Below the pieces are notes generated by a model. The model had not been told where the DNA came from. It searched no databases and worked only from the letters and a program-made list of their open reading frames with translations. 64,000 bases of DNA. It comes from M1-B18 sp048264125. GTDB taxonomy: Bacteria > Bacillota > Clostridia > Peptostreptococcales > Natronincolaceae. Made by a program: the position numbers and the translations under genes. This document shows, one piece after another, positions 54,101 through 60,581 of this stretch. The stretch's first letter is position 1; every line of letters begins with the position of its first letter. The stretch covers positions 1 to 64,000 of the forward strand of contig JBLXDM010000003.1 in assembly GCA_048264125.1 (NCBI GenBank), in the 5' to 3' direction.

Positions 54101-54509
54101 TCCAGTCATAATGAGGTGTATTATACCAGTCATAGTGTAAGTCTCCAGATCCATTATCAGTATGAGAAGGAGATCCGCCATTATCCATGTGATTGTTATG
54201 TCCATTGTTATCCCCATGATTATTATGACCTGTGTCTCCATGGTTGTCATGTCCTGCATCATTATGATTATTATGACCTGAATCACCATGGTTATCGTGT
54301 CCACTGTCCCCATGGTTGTCATGTCCATTATCCGTGTGAACATTTGCATGATAAGCATTCGTATTAGTATGATTGTTTATTTTCACCTGCTGTGGCTGAG
54401 ATGCCTCCTGACTTAAAACATCAGCTTTCCATATGTTAAAGGCCTGGGTATCAAAAGCAGCTGAGCTATTAGAAAATATAGAAATATTAAAGCTGTGATA
54501 AGCTGACAT
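48198..54509 (-). CDS. Giant SLH surface protein with N-terminal His-X-Asn/Asp repeats
   Basis: About 2,103 residues. The start is the ATG 6 bases after GGGAGG (54507-54509), within the end of the 295-residue gene; a frame start 8 codons upstream has no ribosome binding site. The N-terminus (SAYHSFNISIFSNSSAAFDTQ) is not a signal peptide: there is no positive-hydrophobic-cleavage layout. Residues 47-203 form a His/Asn/Asp/Gly-rich repeat region in which each His or Trp starting a tripeptide has Asn or Asp at +2. Three Ig-like repeats of about 93 residues follow at about 507-790, each opening with W-(K/T)-N. Later come a Big_2-like domain (about 1030-1060 around ITWSLSDTSIAELTP), further beta modules, and three SLH repeats (about 1925-2100). 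It is the last gene of a coupled operon with a SecA2-like ATPase and two radical SAM enzymes, and is probably their substrate (inference). Confidence 0.88.
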   Translation of the reverse strand: MSAYHSFNISIFSNSSAAFDTQAFNIWKADVLSQEASQPQQVKINNHTNTNAYHANVHTDNGHDNHGDSGHDNHGDSGHNNHNDAGHDNHGDTGHNNHGDNNGHNNHMDNGGSPSHTDNGSGDLHYDWYNTPHYDWTNDTHWDTGGHENHSDSGNDNHNDAGHDNHGDAGHNNHNDAGHNNHNDSQGHNNNIPHSDIGFRHTNYIPSVPQIFDITANDKLSKTVTIGYVSFDKNTIGEGTQDVGSRTVKYTARIRRLKNKEGENALTGWYTLVNNMPQETFDINTIDPFNLGNTDKYAYEGTYELQIHALNDTISEKGVTEAYMSSARSLTIQLIQNELPDITVRNGEEFIDFIFGPDGVIDKEGNLLSYSDALYIDASEEQQEGIFISVSMMDKDQENWQKGWIYLVDSFNNEISGTRTNIIWDDDIIAKSGGTSIIGYAFISKDRFINGELNLEDVKIMVEVSDYEDSLCSIPTGAVIKQYTISALDNTHLSFQVDIVKPIVVVNNTDYAWKNADISIDITYSDEGTGMKIEKYYISESAETPGKENYVDYDGEIVIKTDGQYYIHFMAADRVGNEQVGCYGPYKRDTFMPTIENDNEEYHWTNQDININLSVSEAGLSGLNSFTYSITDSTDIVVDGWTAYTEAITLSEDGQHYLHVKAIDNAGNESYEIYGPYSVDKQAPFVDADNQDYNWKNSNIEVNLSYLPNGISDVISMKYFIAEHNDTSLIGDELWLDYTEELTISTDGIYYIHYLVENEAGTRIKGVYGPYRRDTAAPIIIIPTEENGTSDSIYRYVNEILINPQIEDSIDIETVYGVTTIKGEAPYTLYPFDTEAGISFAGDGTEGLQHYYVYIRATDEAGNISEEWSEVFRFNNMPPEISKVDIHLTDGYAQGVVDFGFFTSDPISGELGEDTLIYRIYRRRVGGTDDYELAVESLFDPENPGDNRSEQFIDFYTADYQHAEKHQFYFEIEDLAGNKTIYPIGADELLQPVELTVRKEVEDLEINLEGPIMTFEDRIILNYNTPTELSAAATFVDGTSMAVYPDITWSLSDTSIAELTPIGDSGKVTLMASDIGTLTITARDNLTGIEIAKEIELTKPIVAFAPIEDLQIIYGNTMSITVDVILEDSSVYNNYPYLVITASEPDFVSINGNQITAVGVGTTTITVTDAFDISKHLTFELLVKKSPQQRLEDIVIPTDTPVPSFELPELEPGQSYTISVTHNPSGEEVIYIETEGGWVTLEGLQEGHNYCIHFTIIDDESNVLAERTINYTIIDITSPEITGVYILHGKLYVLARDNYKLHNTPYGFQVLSNGTATILSVQEDEYGSVILVSDLGGSVSNINFSASNNITVAPPKRVYIKVIDEYINEAEVDVNVTQYNQVLYGTVPQDIINQIHAANNPPGPSTPPPAGTIEVPLPQEIIEIIQDVLGKDNLTVEAPPTSPNSGQGTLHIKTPKYIDELREALLKHNYNGTLYYRIDVIEKGLNRLVYTNALNDIREIIIPGLTDSTTYIVRISIVHDGTRLAFREIEQQTADATPPVIEKVVISNGSLQVFARDNMKLHDAADQYQLQIGNNTVSFNPFGVQALNGLQVASLDISSIIASNWNQQAWTSESRLSGLDTGTRVKVIVRDHAENYTMTDIEVQGDGTFYDTVNGTQPLDVRPNQSVELQDILQDLLQQYNDRNPDNAIDMDNINLEDFDMRLSDPSIAYFENGRLVTRGNGQLIITFVHRKTGMMYKYSILISDIQSFDRRIIIQTGSETDVERAFSSSIERHFKGQEIIFVNENDDLGELDLDTLIFKANDSEGLIRIIITNGKKQLPVYIIVVKDKFPESDIQLIKTQLSYVLKEGDALDIRDISVFYNEGYGEANTDYLIVEADSGNVEVNGNLVKAISEGLGSIHVIDLVTQRIEVIDFRIIAISDTQVNPVDIEGHWAEDAIEAVLSRGILEDLNSSSFSPDEYVTRLQLLKGFSELKVYLRDSAIERRNALPLEISREDVHYYSIMNALNKLTIFEVEYIFGRTPNLSNTVSREETAALLALELGLKAVDNTTDYVDIGRSGFREEILAINEASIMEGYEASFNPEGSLTRAEMAAIFNRLITLME
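53901..54371 (-). repeat. Octapeptide-type repeat block encoding aromatic-X-Asn/Asp tripeptides
   Basis: The core unit is about 24 bases and codes for GH(D/N)NH(G/N)D(S/A/T), giving His-X-Asn followed by His-X-Asp. A central island replaces some His with Trp: HYD, WYN, HYD, WTN, HWD. I count 33 aromatic-X-Asn/Asp tripeptides in about 157 residues, and no His in the block that lacks Asn or Asp two residues later. Repeats vary in synonymous positions and in the X residue, so the pattern appears selected at the protein level. Confidence 0.9.
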
Positions 54510-55365
54510 AAATTCCCTCCCTTTTTTTACCATTCATTAGGTCTAGTATATCATTCATCTGTACATAGCTCTGTTTGTTTAATATATCAACAATATCTCC
54601 GGATATTTCCGGATATTGGTATGGTGAAATACTCTTTATACTATTGTAAATTTTATATTTGTATCTCTTTATCTCCTCTAGATAATCGATATCCTCTATA
54701 AAAAACAGCCATGGCTCGTAGAAAAAAAAACTAAATGCCTCTGTAAAAGAACAAAGCTTTTTTTCAGCTTCATGTATTATGCTGCTTTTTTTATTTGCTT
54801 CAGTGAAAAGAAGCCTTGCTATCGATATCCTTTCCACATTTCCAATATTCTCATTTTGAAAGAATATATCACCTAATTCATCAATTCTATATCTAAACAG
54901 AAAATTGGTAATGCTAAATTTAATACCATCATTCTTTTGATTAAATATTTCCTTTACAATACAAAGATCGTTATATGATAGTTTCTTTAAATCAATTTCC
55001 TTATCTAATATCAAGCTCCTATGTGGAATAATATACTTCATTCCTGACTCATCCATTATGGACTTAACCATCTGTGCCTTCTGAGAGAATTGGTCAACAC
55101 CATTGGTATGAAGAATAATATTTGTATCCAATTCAATTAAATCGAATATGATATCGGTAATTGTAGCTTCATCCAGCACCAATAATTCTTCAAAATTTAG
55201 CTTTAGAATATGATAAAATAAATTCGGTATTTTATAGGACTTCTTTTTTAAATCAGGGGTATAGATTATTAACAGCTGATTTAGGAGATTAAAATGATTA
55301 ATATTTTTATAGATCGCCTGCAAAAGCGAAATATCAGACAGTCTATGTAATTCTATCAAATGCAT
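54487..55365 (-). CDS. Unknown protein of the radical SAM/SecA2 operon
   Basis: About 292 residues, not recognised. It is rich in Ile, Leu, Lys and Asn, predicted mostly alpha-helical, with no signal peptide, no obvious membrane helix and no catalytic motif. One segment (EAFSFFFYEPWLFFIEDIDYLEEIKRY) is strongly aromatic. The ATG at 55363-55365 is 8 bases after GGGAG and overlaps the end of the upstream radical SAM gene by 10 bases; its own end overlaps the giant gene start by 23 bases. This coupling suggests it works on the giant protein, for example as a substrate-recognition or chaperone subunit (inference). Confidence 0.75.
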   Translation of the reverse strand: MHLIELHRLSDISLLQAIYKNINHFNLLNQLLIIYTPDLKKKSYKIPNLFYHILKLNFEELLVLDEATITDIIFDLIELDTNIILHTNGVDQFSQKAQMVKSIMDESGMKYIIPHRSLILDKEIDLKKLSYNDLCIVKEIFNQKNDGIKFSITNFLFRYRIDELGDIFFQNENIGNVERISIARLLFTEANKKSSIIHEAEKKLCSFTEAFSFFFYEPWLFFIEDIDYLEEIKRYKYKIYNSIKSISPYQYPEISGDIVDILNKQSYVQMNDILDLMNGKKREGIYVSLSQL

Positions 55366-56357
55366 CTCGCCCACTCCCTTTCTGCCTTATCCACAGGCAT
55401 AAGACCTTTGGTAAATCCCATTTCCAAAGCCTCGTACCAAAACCCCCAGCACTTTCCTGTCAATTCACAATCACCACAAAAATAATCTTTCCTTTTCATA
55501 CTGCTTTTAATTTCATTAAAATCGTTACATATCTTATGATCAGGATAAGCAACGGTTATATTGCCTTCATTGCCTTGCCCCATTGCTTTTATATTTTTCG
55601 GTAGCTTTAATAATTCGCCCTTTATATTTCTCCAGACACAGGCAGGTACAGCCTCCATTATTAGGGTAAGTGCTTCTGTGTTACTGCTTATTTCTACCAG
55701 CTCCTCCAGCACTGAATATAATTCTGTATAATGAAAGCCTATGTTTTGCGCTAAATCTTTATTGGTTTCATAATAACCATCAAGATGGGGATAAGAGATG
55801 CCGATATTGAATATTTCCTCTGTTATCAAAAATCTAACCAGGTCAGGAACCTCTTTGAGGTTAATAGAAGACATAACTATCTCAATTCTAAGCTGCCGAT
55901 TAACATTATCCTTGAGCTTTTTTAATTCTTGAATAGTATGCCATGTCTCCATAAATGGGTTTCCCTCAAGTGCATTAGAGATTATATTATGTGTAGCTTC
56001 TAAGCCATGTAATGCAATCACATATTGTATGTTGCAGCAGTGCAAATCCATCAAATATTTATACAGCACTCTTCCATTTGTTTGCAGCTCTATTCGCTTA
56101 TGAGGATATTTACTATTTATATAGCTTATTATTCTTACAAAATCCTTTCTTACTGTAGGCTCACCTCCTGTTATAACAACCAAGGATGAATTTATAAAGG
56201 AAGGGCTCTTCATTATTTCAATCAATTCTCGATAATTATAATCAATTGAATCATGAGAAGGCAAAGTGGGCTTCTGCTTGTAGGGCTCTATAACACAATG
56301 AAAACATCTATTATTACATCCATACCCTACCTTTAAATCATATGTTGTCCCATTCAC
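55356..56357 (-). CDS. Radical SAM enzyme with C-terminal auxiliary-cluster cysteines
   Basis: 333 residues. The radical SAM motif is CNNRCFHC (Cys 14, 18, 21), with VVITGGEPTVRKDF (about 60-73) as the SAM-binding GGE segment. Towards the end, CGDCELTGKCWGFW (about 294-306) plus Cys in VPACVW and HKICND suggest a shortened SPASM or Twitch type auxiliary cluster. The start is a GTG 9 bases after GGGGG, overlapping the 66-residue peptide gene by 20 bases. Together with the 479-residue enzyme it recalls the paired HxsB/HxsC enzymes of the His-Xaa-Ser system. Substrate unproven; the His-X-Asn/Asp protein encoded downstream is the obvious candidate. Confidence 0.85.
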   Translation of the reverse strand: MNGTTYDLKVGYGCNNRCFHCVIEPYKQKPTLPSHDSIDYNYRELIEIMKSPSFINSSLVVITGGEPTVRKDFVRIISYINSKYPHKRIELQTNGRVLYKYLMDLHCCNIQYVIALHGLEATHNIISNALEGNPFMETWHTIQELKKLKDNVNRQLRIEIVMSSINLKEVPDLVRFLITEEIFNIGISYPHLDGYYETNKDLAQNIGFHYTELYSVLEELVEISSNTEALTLIMEAVPACVWRNIKGELLKLPKNIKAMGQGNEGNITVAYPDHKICNDFNEIKSSMKRKDYFCGDCELTGKCWGFWYEALEMGFTKGLMPVDKAEREWARCI

Positions 56358-56538
56358 TTAGATCAGCCCCCTTTTTATCGATATATTCCTGCAATTTTGC
56401 CTTGGCTATACCCTGGTTTCTCAATCCTGCCGCCGGACTATTAGAAAATACAATGTTGGTGTGCTCTGCTATGAGGGGGACCTCTCTTGAATTTACTTTT
56501 TTAAAAATTTCTATTTCACGTTTAAGCTTCTCCATCAT
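56338..56538 (-). CDS. 66-residue peptide between two radical SAM genes
   Basis: No database-type match is recognised. The N-terminus is charged (MMEKLKREIEIFKKVNSREV), followed by AEHTNIVFSNSPAAGLRNQG and a Lys-rich helix, ending SEWDNI. FSNSPAA (31-37) closely matches FSNSSAA at residues 12-18 of the giant SLH protein. It also holds the aromatic-X-Asn/Asp tripeptides HTN, FSN, YID and WDN. Its ATG overlaps the stop of the SPASM enzyme (ATGA) and its end overlaps the next radical SAM gene. It could be a RiPP precursor, a stand-alone recognition peptide, or a small carrier shared with the giant protein. Confidence 0.75.
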   Translation of the reverse strand: MMEKLKREIEIFKKVNSREVPLIAEHTNIVFSNSPAAGLRNQGIAKAKLQEYIDKKGADLSEWDNI

Positions 56539-57974
56539 ATCACCCCGATTTCCTTTAGCTTTGTCTGATTGGTTATAAGCAGGTTTTTCAGCTGCCTTAC
56601 TCGTTTTTCTTTAAAACGTCCTAACTCATACACAGAGTCTCTTTTTATTCCTTCTGCGCCTTCTCCTTGTATCACATAATCCGTGTGATCACCGTACTGG
56701 CCTTTAAAAGCATTGAAAATTCTAAATACTTTGAATTCCTCACAATCTAATAGCGCCTTGCCCTCACAGATATAATTCCAATCAGCTTTAATTCCATTGG
56801 CAGTGAATATTTCCTTAATCTCTTTTATTGTGAAAAATGGATGTGTAAGTATATCGTACTGCACGAATTTGTTTATATTGCTCGTATATATATCCACATC
56901 CCTCCAAAATTCGTAGAGGCTATTAAATTTTAATCTAAAGATATCACAGGAGGACTTATCCACTCCTGTTCCTCCTGAGACAACAATATGGTTTGCATTG
57001 CATCCACCTTTACAATAATCAAAATATCCACATTCTCTACAGTGAGTATCAAATCGCTCCTGAACATCATTATAGTAGCTTTGATAGCCTTCACTTGAAT
57101 ATATCTCATCAACTGAACGAACGTTCTGAATATTACCCATGTAGTATTTCTCTGGAAGATATCTATCGCAGGGATATAAGTCTCCCACGGGATTAACACC
57201 GACCCAATGACTACGGCAGTCTATATGATTACAGGTGACCTCCCTATTGCCCATTATTTGTTTAGTCATTTCAAAAGCACTTCTTTCTCTCACGCAATTT
57301 GAACCCGTATCGCCTAACCAGTGGCTATAAAATTTCATAAATTCTTTTATATATTTCACCGGCGTTAGCTCAAGATTATTCTTAACAGAGCCCTCAGATC
57401 TATAAATATGATTAAAGGCAATAGAATTAAGTCTTACTTCGTCTTTTAAGTAATCGTATATTTCTATTTGCTCCTTATAATTTTCGTTATTTATTACAGT
57501 AATGGACCCCACATTTTTGTGATATGCAGTAAAATTTTTCAATGCCTCATCTGTAATTGAAACCTTACTATCTCTTTCACCTTCTCTTATACTTTGATAA
57601 AACGCATCAAAGGAGACTCCTATACTGATTTCATAGTCAATGAATAATTTAGACCATTCTTCATTCAACAACGAACCATTGGATTGCATACATTGCGAAA
57701 AATTACTTGTATAATTTTGATAGAATACCTCCTGCATGGTTTTATACCAATCTACTCCCATTAGCGTAGGTTCTCCACCGTGCCATATCCATGTTACATT
57801 TTCTGCATAATCAGCGGCGAGTTTCGCCACCCTGTGGACAATTTCTTCCTTCATAATATAGCCCTTGAATTTTTCTCTAAAGGGTGCATCATAGCAATAA
57901 GAGCAATTATAGTTACAGTCATGCGTCGGTTTAACTAATAAAGCCCAATTTTTTTTGCGTTCTTCTCTTGTCAT
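56535..57974 (-). CDS. Radical SAM/SPASM peptide-modifying enzyme
   Basis: 479 residues. The radical SAM cluster motif is CNYNCSYC (Cys 20, 24, 27), with WIWHGGEPTLMGVDWY (about 62-77). The SPASM region includes Cys near 249-253 (CNHIDC), a GDLYPCDRY segment (about 270), CRECGYFDYCKGGC (about 311-324) and SSCDIF (about 343), enough for two auxiliary clusters as in anSME and peptide cyclophane synthases. About 110 residues follow without a match. ATG 9 bases after GAGGTG, 13 bases downstream of secA2. Related families install C-C or C-S cross-links in ribosomal peptides; the operon context points to aromatic-X-Asn/Asp cross-linking (inference). Confidence 0.88.
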   Translation of the reverse strand: MTREERKKNWALLVKPTHDCNYNCSYCYDAPFREKFKGYIMKEEIVHRVAKLAADYAENVTWIWHGGEPTLMGVDWYKTMQEVFYQNYTSNFSQCMQSNGSLLNEEWSKLFIDYEISIGVSFDAFYQSIREGERDSKVSITDEALKNFTAYHKNVGSITVINNENYKEQIEIYDYLKDEVRLNSIAFNHIYRSEGSVKNNLELTPVKYIKEFMKFYSHWLGDTGSNCVRERSAFEMTKQIMGNREVTCNHIDCRSHWVGVNPVGDLYPCDRYLPEKYYMGNIQNVRSVDEIYSSEGYQSYYNDVQERFDTHCRECGYFDYCKGGCNANHIVVSGGTGVDKSSCDIFRLKFNSLYEFWRDVDIYTSNINKFVQYDILTHPFFTIKEIKEIFTANGIKADWNYICEGKALLDCEEFKVFRIFNAFKGQYGDHTDYVIQGEGAEGIKRDSVYELGRFKEKRVRQLKNLLITNQTKLKEIGVI

Positions 57975-57987
57975 TTCAATTTACACC

Positions 57988-60264
57988 TCACTCGTTGAAC
58001 AATTTTGCAGATATAAAGAGCTCTGATGATTTTATAAAAATATAAGTTAAGTAGTTATCAATGATTTGCTTGGTATCGTTTATGAATTCTATTTCTGATT
58101 TTTTGCAATCCGAAGTCCTTGCCATAATATCAATTTTTGTGTTATTAAGCTGTATTAAAGTATCCTGAATTGTCTGATCTATTGTTAAATCTAGTACTCT
58201 TCTAAACAAAGCTATTGCCAGCTTTTCACCGAAAAGGTCTATCCTGCTATGCATTATTTCTATTAAGCAAGCTTTAAATAGATTTAGTCTTTTATGGTCT
58301 GACTCATTGACAGCCTCTAAAGCCTTAAGGCTTTTTATCAGCTCTTGGTTAATATATGTATCTATTAAGAGCTTGAATTGCTGTAGGTTATAAACCGTCT
58401 GAGCAAACTCATAAATAAATGATTTGTATTGGTTAATATGCATATCAAGCAGATAGTTTACTTTTCTGAGGCTGTACATATTTTTGTCAGCTCTTTTCTG
58501 CAATCCTAAAAGCTCTTTTCTTAGCATTTTCTGAATTTTTTCCAAATAAAAATTGTCATCATCTATGCTCAATAGGCTTTCATATCTATACTGGCATACA
58601 TTAGTCCAAATACTATCCTCCAGAGAAGATAGTGTGATAGTAATGCCAGGTAACCCCTGCCTCCCAGCCCGCCCCTTTACCTGATTATCAAATCTAATAC
58701 TGTTAAATTTGGCAAGGGCTATTACTACAAGTCCACCTTTATCTATCGCTGTATTGTCAATGATTACGTCCGTACCTCTGCCAGCCATGTTTGTTGTGAT
58801 TGTTATAGCACCATTTACACCTGCCCTTTTAACTACTTTTTCTTCAGCTTCACCAGTTTGATTAATCAAAAGCTGAGGAGCATAGTTTCTTTCGGTAAGC
58901 TCTGCATATATGCCAACGGCTTCCAGCTCGCATTCAGATATAATTAAAATAGGCTGCCGATTAAGGTGATATTGTCTTAGCATCGAATAAAAATTCTCGA
59001 ATTTTTCGGCAGCAGTTTTATAGACAATATCCTTAAGATCTTTTCTTAAAGAGCTTCGGTGGAGGGGTATGATATAGGTCTGAAGGTCATATATATCTGC
59101 AAACTCTTCTTCTGCCCCCTGCAAGGTACCACTCATTCCCATAATTATTTTATATTTGTTAAAGAATAGCTGAAAGGTCATACTAATTTCTTGTGGGTTT
59201 ACACCATTAACCCCTAAGTCTTCCTTAATCTCTATTGCTTGCTGCAGGCCCTCCTCTTTGTAGCTATTATGCATAACTCGGCCGTTGGCCTCATTAATCA
59301 GACATATTCTATTATCTCTAACTATGTAATTCTTATCTTTTTTATAAAAGACATGGGCTTCAATCGTGTGCAATGCAGCTTTATATATAGTCAGATGAGA
59401 AGTCAAATCCTTTATGCAAAAAATCCTTTCTATTTTTTTAAAGCCTCCATCTGTTATTTGTATGCTTTTATCGCTTAATGAGTAAATGAAGTCCACCGCC
59501 TTAATGCATTCCTCATTAATGCAATAACTAAAACGGTTGTTAATCTCTCCTCCAACGAAATCCTTAAAAGCAATTCGCATTAGCCTATAGAGACCTAGAT
59601 GTACAAAGGGTTTGCCTGAACCAATGGATACTGAAAAATTGGAGTTTGCATTATCCAATAATATAAAATCAATTTCATCAAGTATAGCGGCCTCTAAAGA
59701 GATTAGGCCTTTAAAATTTTCGATTTTTCTTGCCTTGATTTTTTCTGATAGATAGTCAAATATTAGAGAATTTGCTGCTGTAAAGATTACTCTTGAGCGA
59801 TAAATATCATCTTTATTTCCTTCGCCTACATTCAAGCTACAGCTAATATTTAGAAAGCGGTATACAGGCAGCATCTTCATAAAATCACGTTCTGCTAAAT
59901 AATCATTCACTGTGACTACATGAATTTGCATATCTATTGAGAAAAGAACGCTTACAAAGACAGAAGCTACTGTTTTACCTTCTCCCGTCTTCATTTCAGA
60001 TATGCAACCATTGCTCATCGCTATTGCACTTATCATTTGTTCCTGATAAGGAGTGATACCCAGTTTTCTATATATGGCCTCCTTGACGATTGCAAATACA
60101 GGAGCAATTAAGCTTCTCAAGTCCTGATCTCTGGATTTTGCTTTACAGGTTACCTCGTTAAACTCATTTTGAAGTTCAGAATCTGACATCTGCTTATATA
60201 TTTCATGGCAGGCCTGCACTTTTTTCAAGTGCTTCATCACTGTATGCTTTGAAATCCCCTTCAT
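57988..60264 (-). CDS. secA2: Divergent accessory SecA2-like translocase ATPase
   Basis: 758 residues, shorter than housekeeping SecA (about 840). Walker A is MKTGEGKT (91-98), then TVNDYLAERD, Walker B LDEID (about 195), MSGTLQGAEEEFADIY, TNMAGRGTDV (about 490) and GRAGRQGLPG (about 530). Conserved SecA segments are altered: IDEARTPLIISG is replaced by LDNANSNFSVSIG, TERHESRRID by ALAKFNSIRFD, and the C-terminal zinc-binding tail is absent. It probably drives export of a special substrate. The downstream giant protein has SLH domains but no Sec signal peptide. No accessory SecY2 is in the window, so it would need the normal SecYEG channel. It opens the radical SAM operon after a tiny membrane protein gene. 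Confidence 0.88.
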   Translation of the reverse strand: MKGISKHTVMKHLKKVQACHEIYKQMSDSELQNEFNEVTCKAKSRDQDLRSLIAPVFAIVKEAIYRKLGITPYQEQMISAIAMSNGCISEMKTGEGKTVASVFVSVLFSIDMQIHVVTVNDYLAERDFMKMLPVYRFLNISCSLNVGEGNKDDIYRSRVIFTAANSLIFDYLSEKIKARKIENFKGLISLEAAILDEIDFILLDNANSNFSVSIGSGKPFVHLGLYRLMRIAFKDFVGGEINNRFSYCINEECIKAVDFIYSLSDKSIQITDGGFKKIERIFCIKDLTSHLTIYKAALHTIEAHVFYKKDKNYIVRDNRICLINEANGRVMHNSYKEEGLQQAIEIKEDLGVNGVNPQEISMTFQLFFNKYKIIMGMSGTLQGAEEEFADIYDLQTYIIPLHRSSLRKDLKDIVYKTAAEKFENFYSMLRQYHLNRQPILIISECELEAVGIYAELTERNYAPQLLINQTGEAEEKVVKRAGVNGAITITTNMAGRGTDVIIDNTAIDKGGLVVIALAKFNSIRFDNQVKGRAGRQGLPGITITLSSLEDSIWTNVCQYRYESLLSIDDDNFYLEKIQKMLRKELLGLQKRADKNMYSLRKVNYLLDMHINQYKSFIYEFAQTVYNLQQFKLLIDTYINQELIKSLKALEAVNESDHKRLNLFKACLIEIMHSRIDLFGEKLAIALFRRVLDLTIDQTIQDTLIQLNNTKIDIMARTSDCKKSEIEFINDTKQIIDNYLTYIFIKSSELFISAKLFNE

Positions 60265-60305
60265 TGCTTCACCTATCTCTTTAAATTAATTAAGTACTAA
60301 AAAAT

Positions 60306-60440
60306 CTAAACTTTATAAATAAAGATATTTAACAAATTGTTTATCAATAAGAGCAGAAGCGTTATAATCACGACTGCTCTCGTTACAAAAGATTTATTAT
60401 TCGTTGGCCTTGGTACAATTTTCAATACTTGATTATTCAA
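60306..60440 (-). CDS. 44-residue single-pass membrane peptide upstream of secA2
   Basis: A TTG start (60438-60440) follows AAGGAG by 6 bases. The peptide begins MNNQVLKIVPRPTNNKSF, then has a hydrophobic segment (AVVIITLLLLINNLLNIFI, residues 22-41), ending YKV. It ends 41 bases before secA2 in the same direction. A strong ribosome binding site and clear helix support it. Topology (short basic cytoplasmic N-terminus, one helix) is reminiscent of SecE- or Asp4/Asp5-like partners of accessory Sec systems, but no sequence match is claimed. Confidence 0.65.
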   Translation of the reverse strand: MNNQVLKIVPRPTNNKSFVTRAVVIITLLLLLINNLLNIFIYKV

Positions 60441-60581
60441 TGTAGTCTCCTTCCTAGCTACACTAGGATTTATTGAAAAATCCAAATAGTTGCTTATAAT
60501 ACTTACATTTATTTACTGTGCTGCATTACCCTCAGTGGGTTTGAATGGCAATCTCCATTAATTCCCTCATCAGCCAAAGGC
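60441..60581. other. Spacer between the Tad pilus cluster and the secA2 operon
   Basis: These 141 bases contain the ribosome binding site of the 44-residue peptide gene. A short AGCC-ttt-GGCT hairpin follows the upstream TadE-like gene but has no U-run. No convincing promoter is found, so the SecA2/radical SAM genes could be transcribed by read-through from the pilus locus. Confidence 0.4.

Noticed and set aside
53867..54358. A long Met/Ile/Thr-rich frame inside the repeat block on the same strand
   Set aside because: It is a by-product of the His/Asn/Asp codons read one base off, has no ribosome binding site and no plausible composition.
53901..54371. Short regularly repeated DNA that could be taken for a CRISPR array
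   Set aside because: The period is about 24 bases with no unique spacers, the unit varies at third codon positions, and it lies wholly inside one reading frame.
54430..54509. The N-terminus of the giant protein as a Sec or Tat signal peptide
   Set aside because: There is no run of hydrophobic residues, no twin arginine and no cleavage site; the region is polar and rich in Ser, Asn and Phe.
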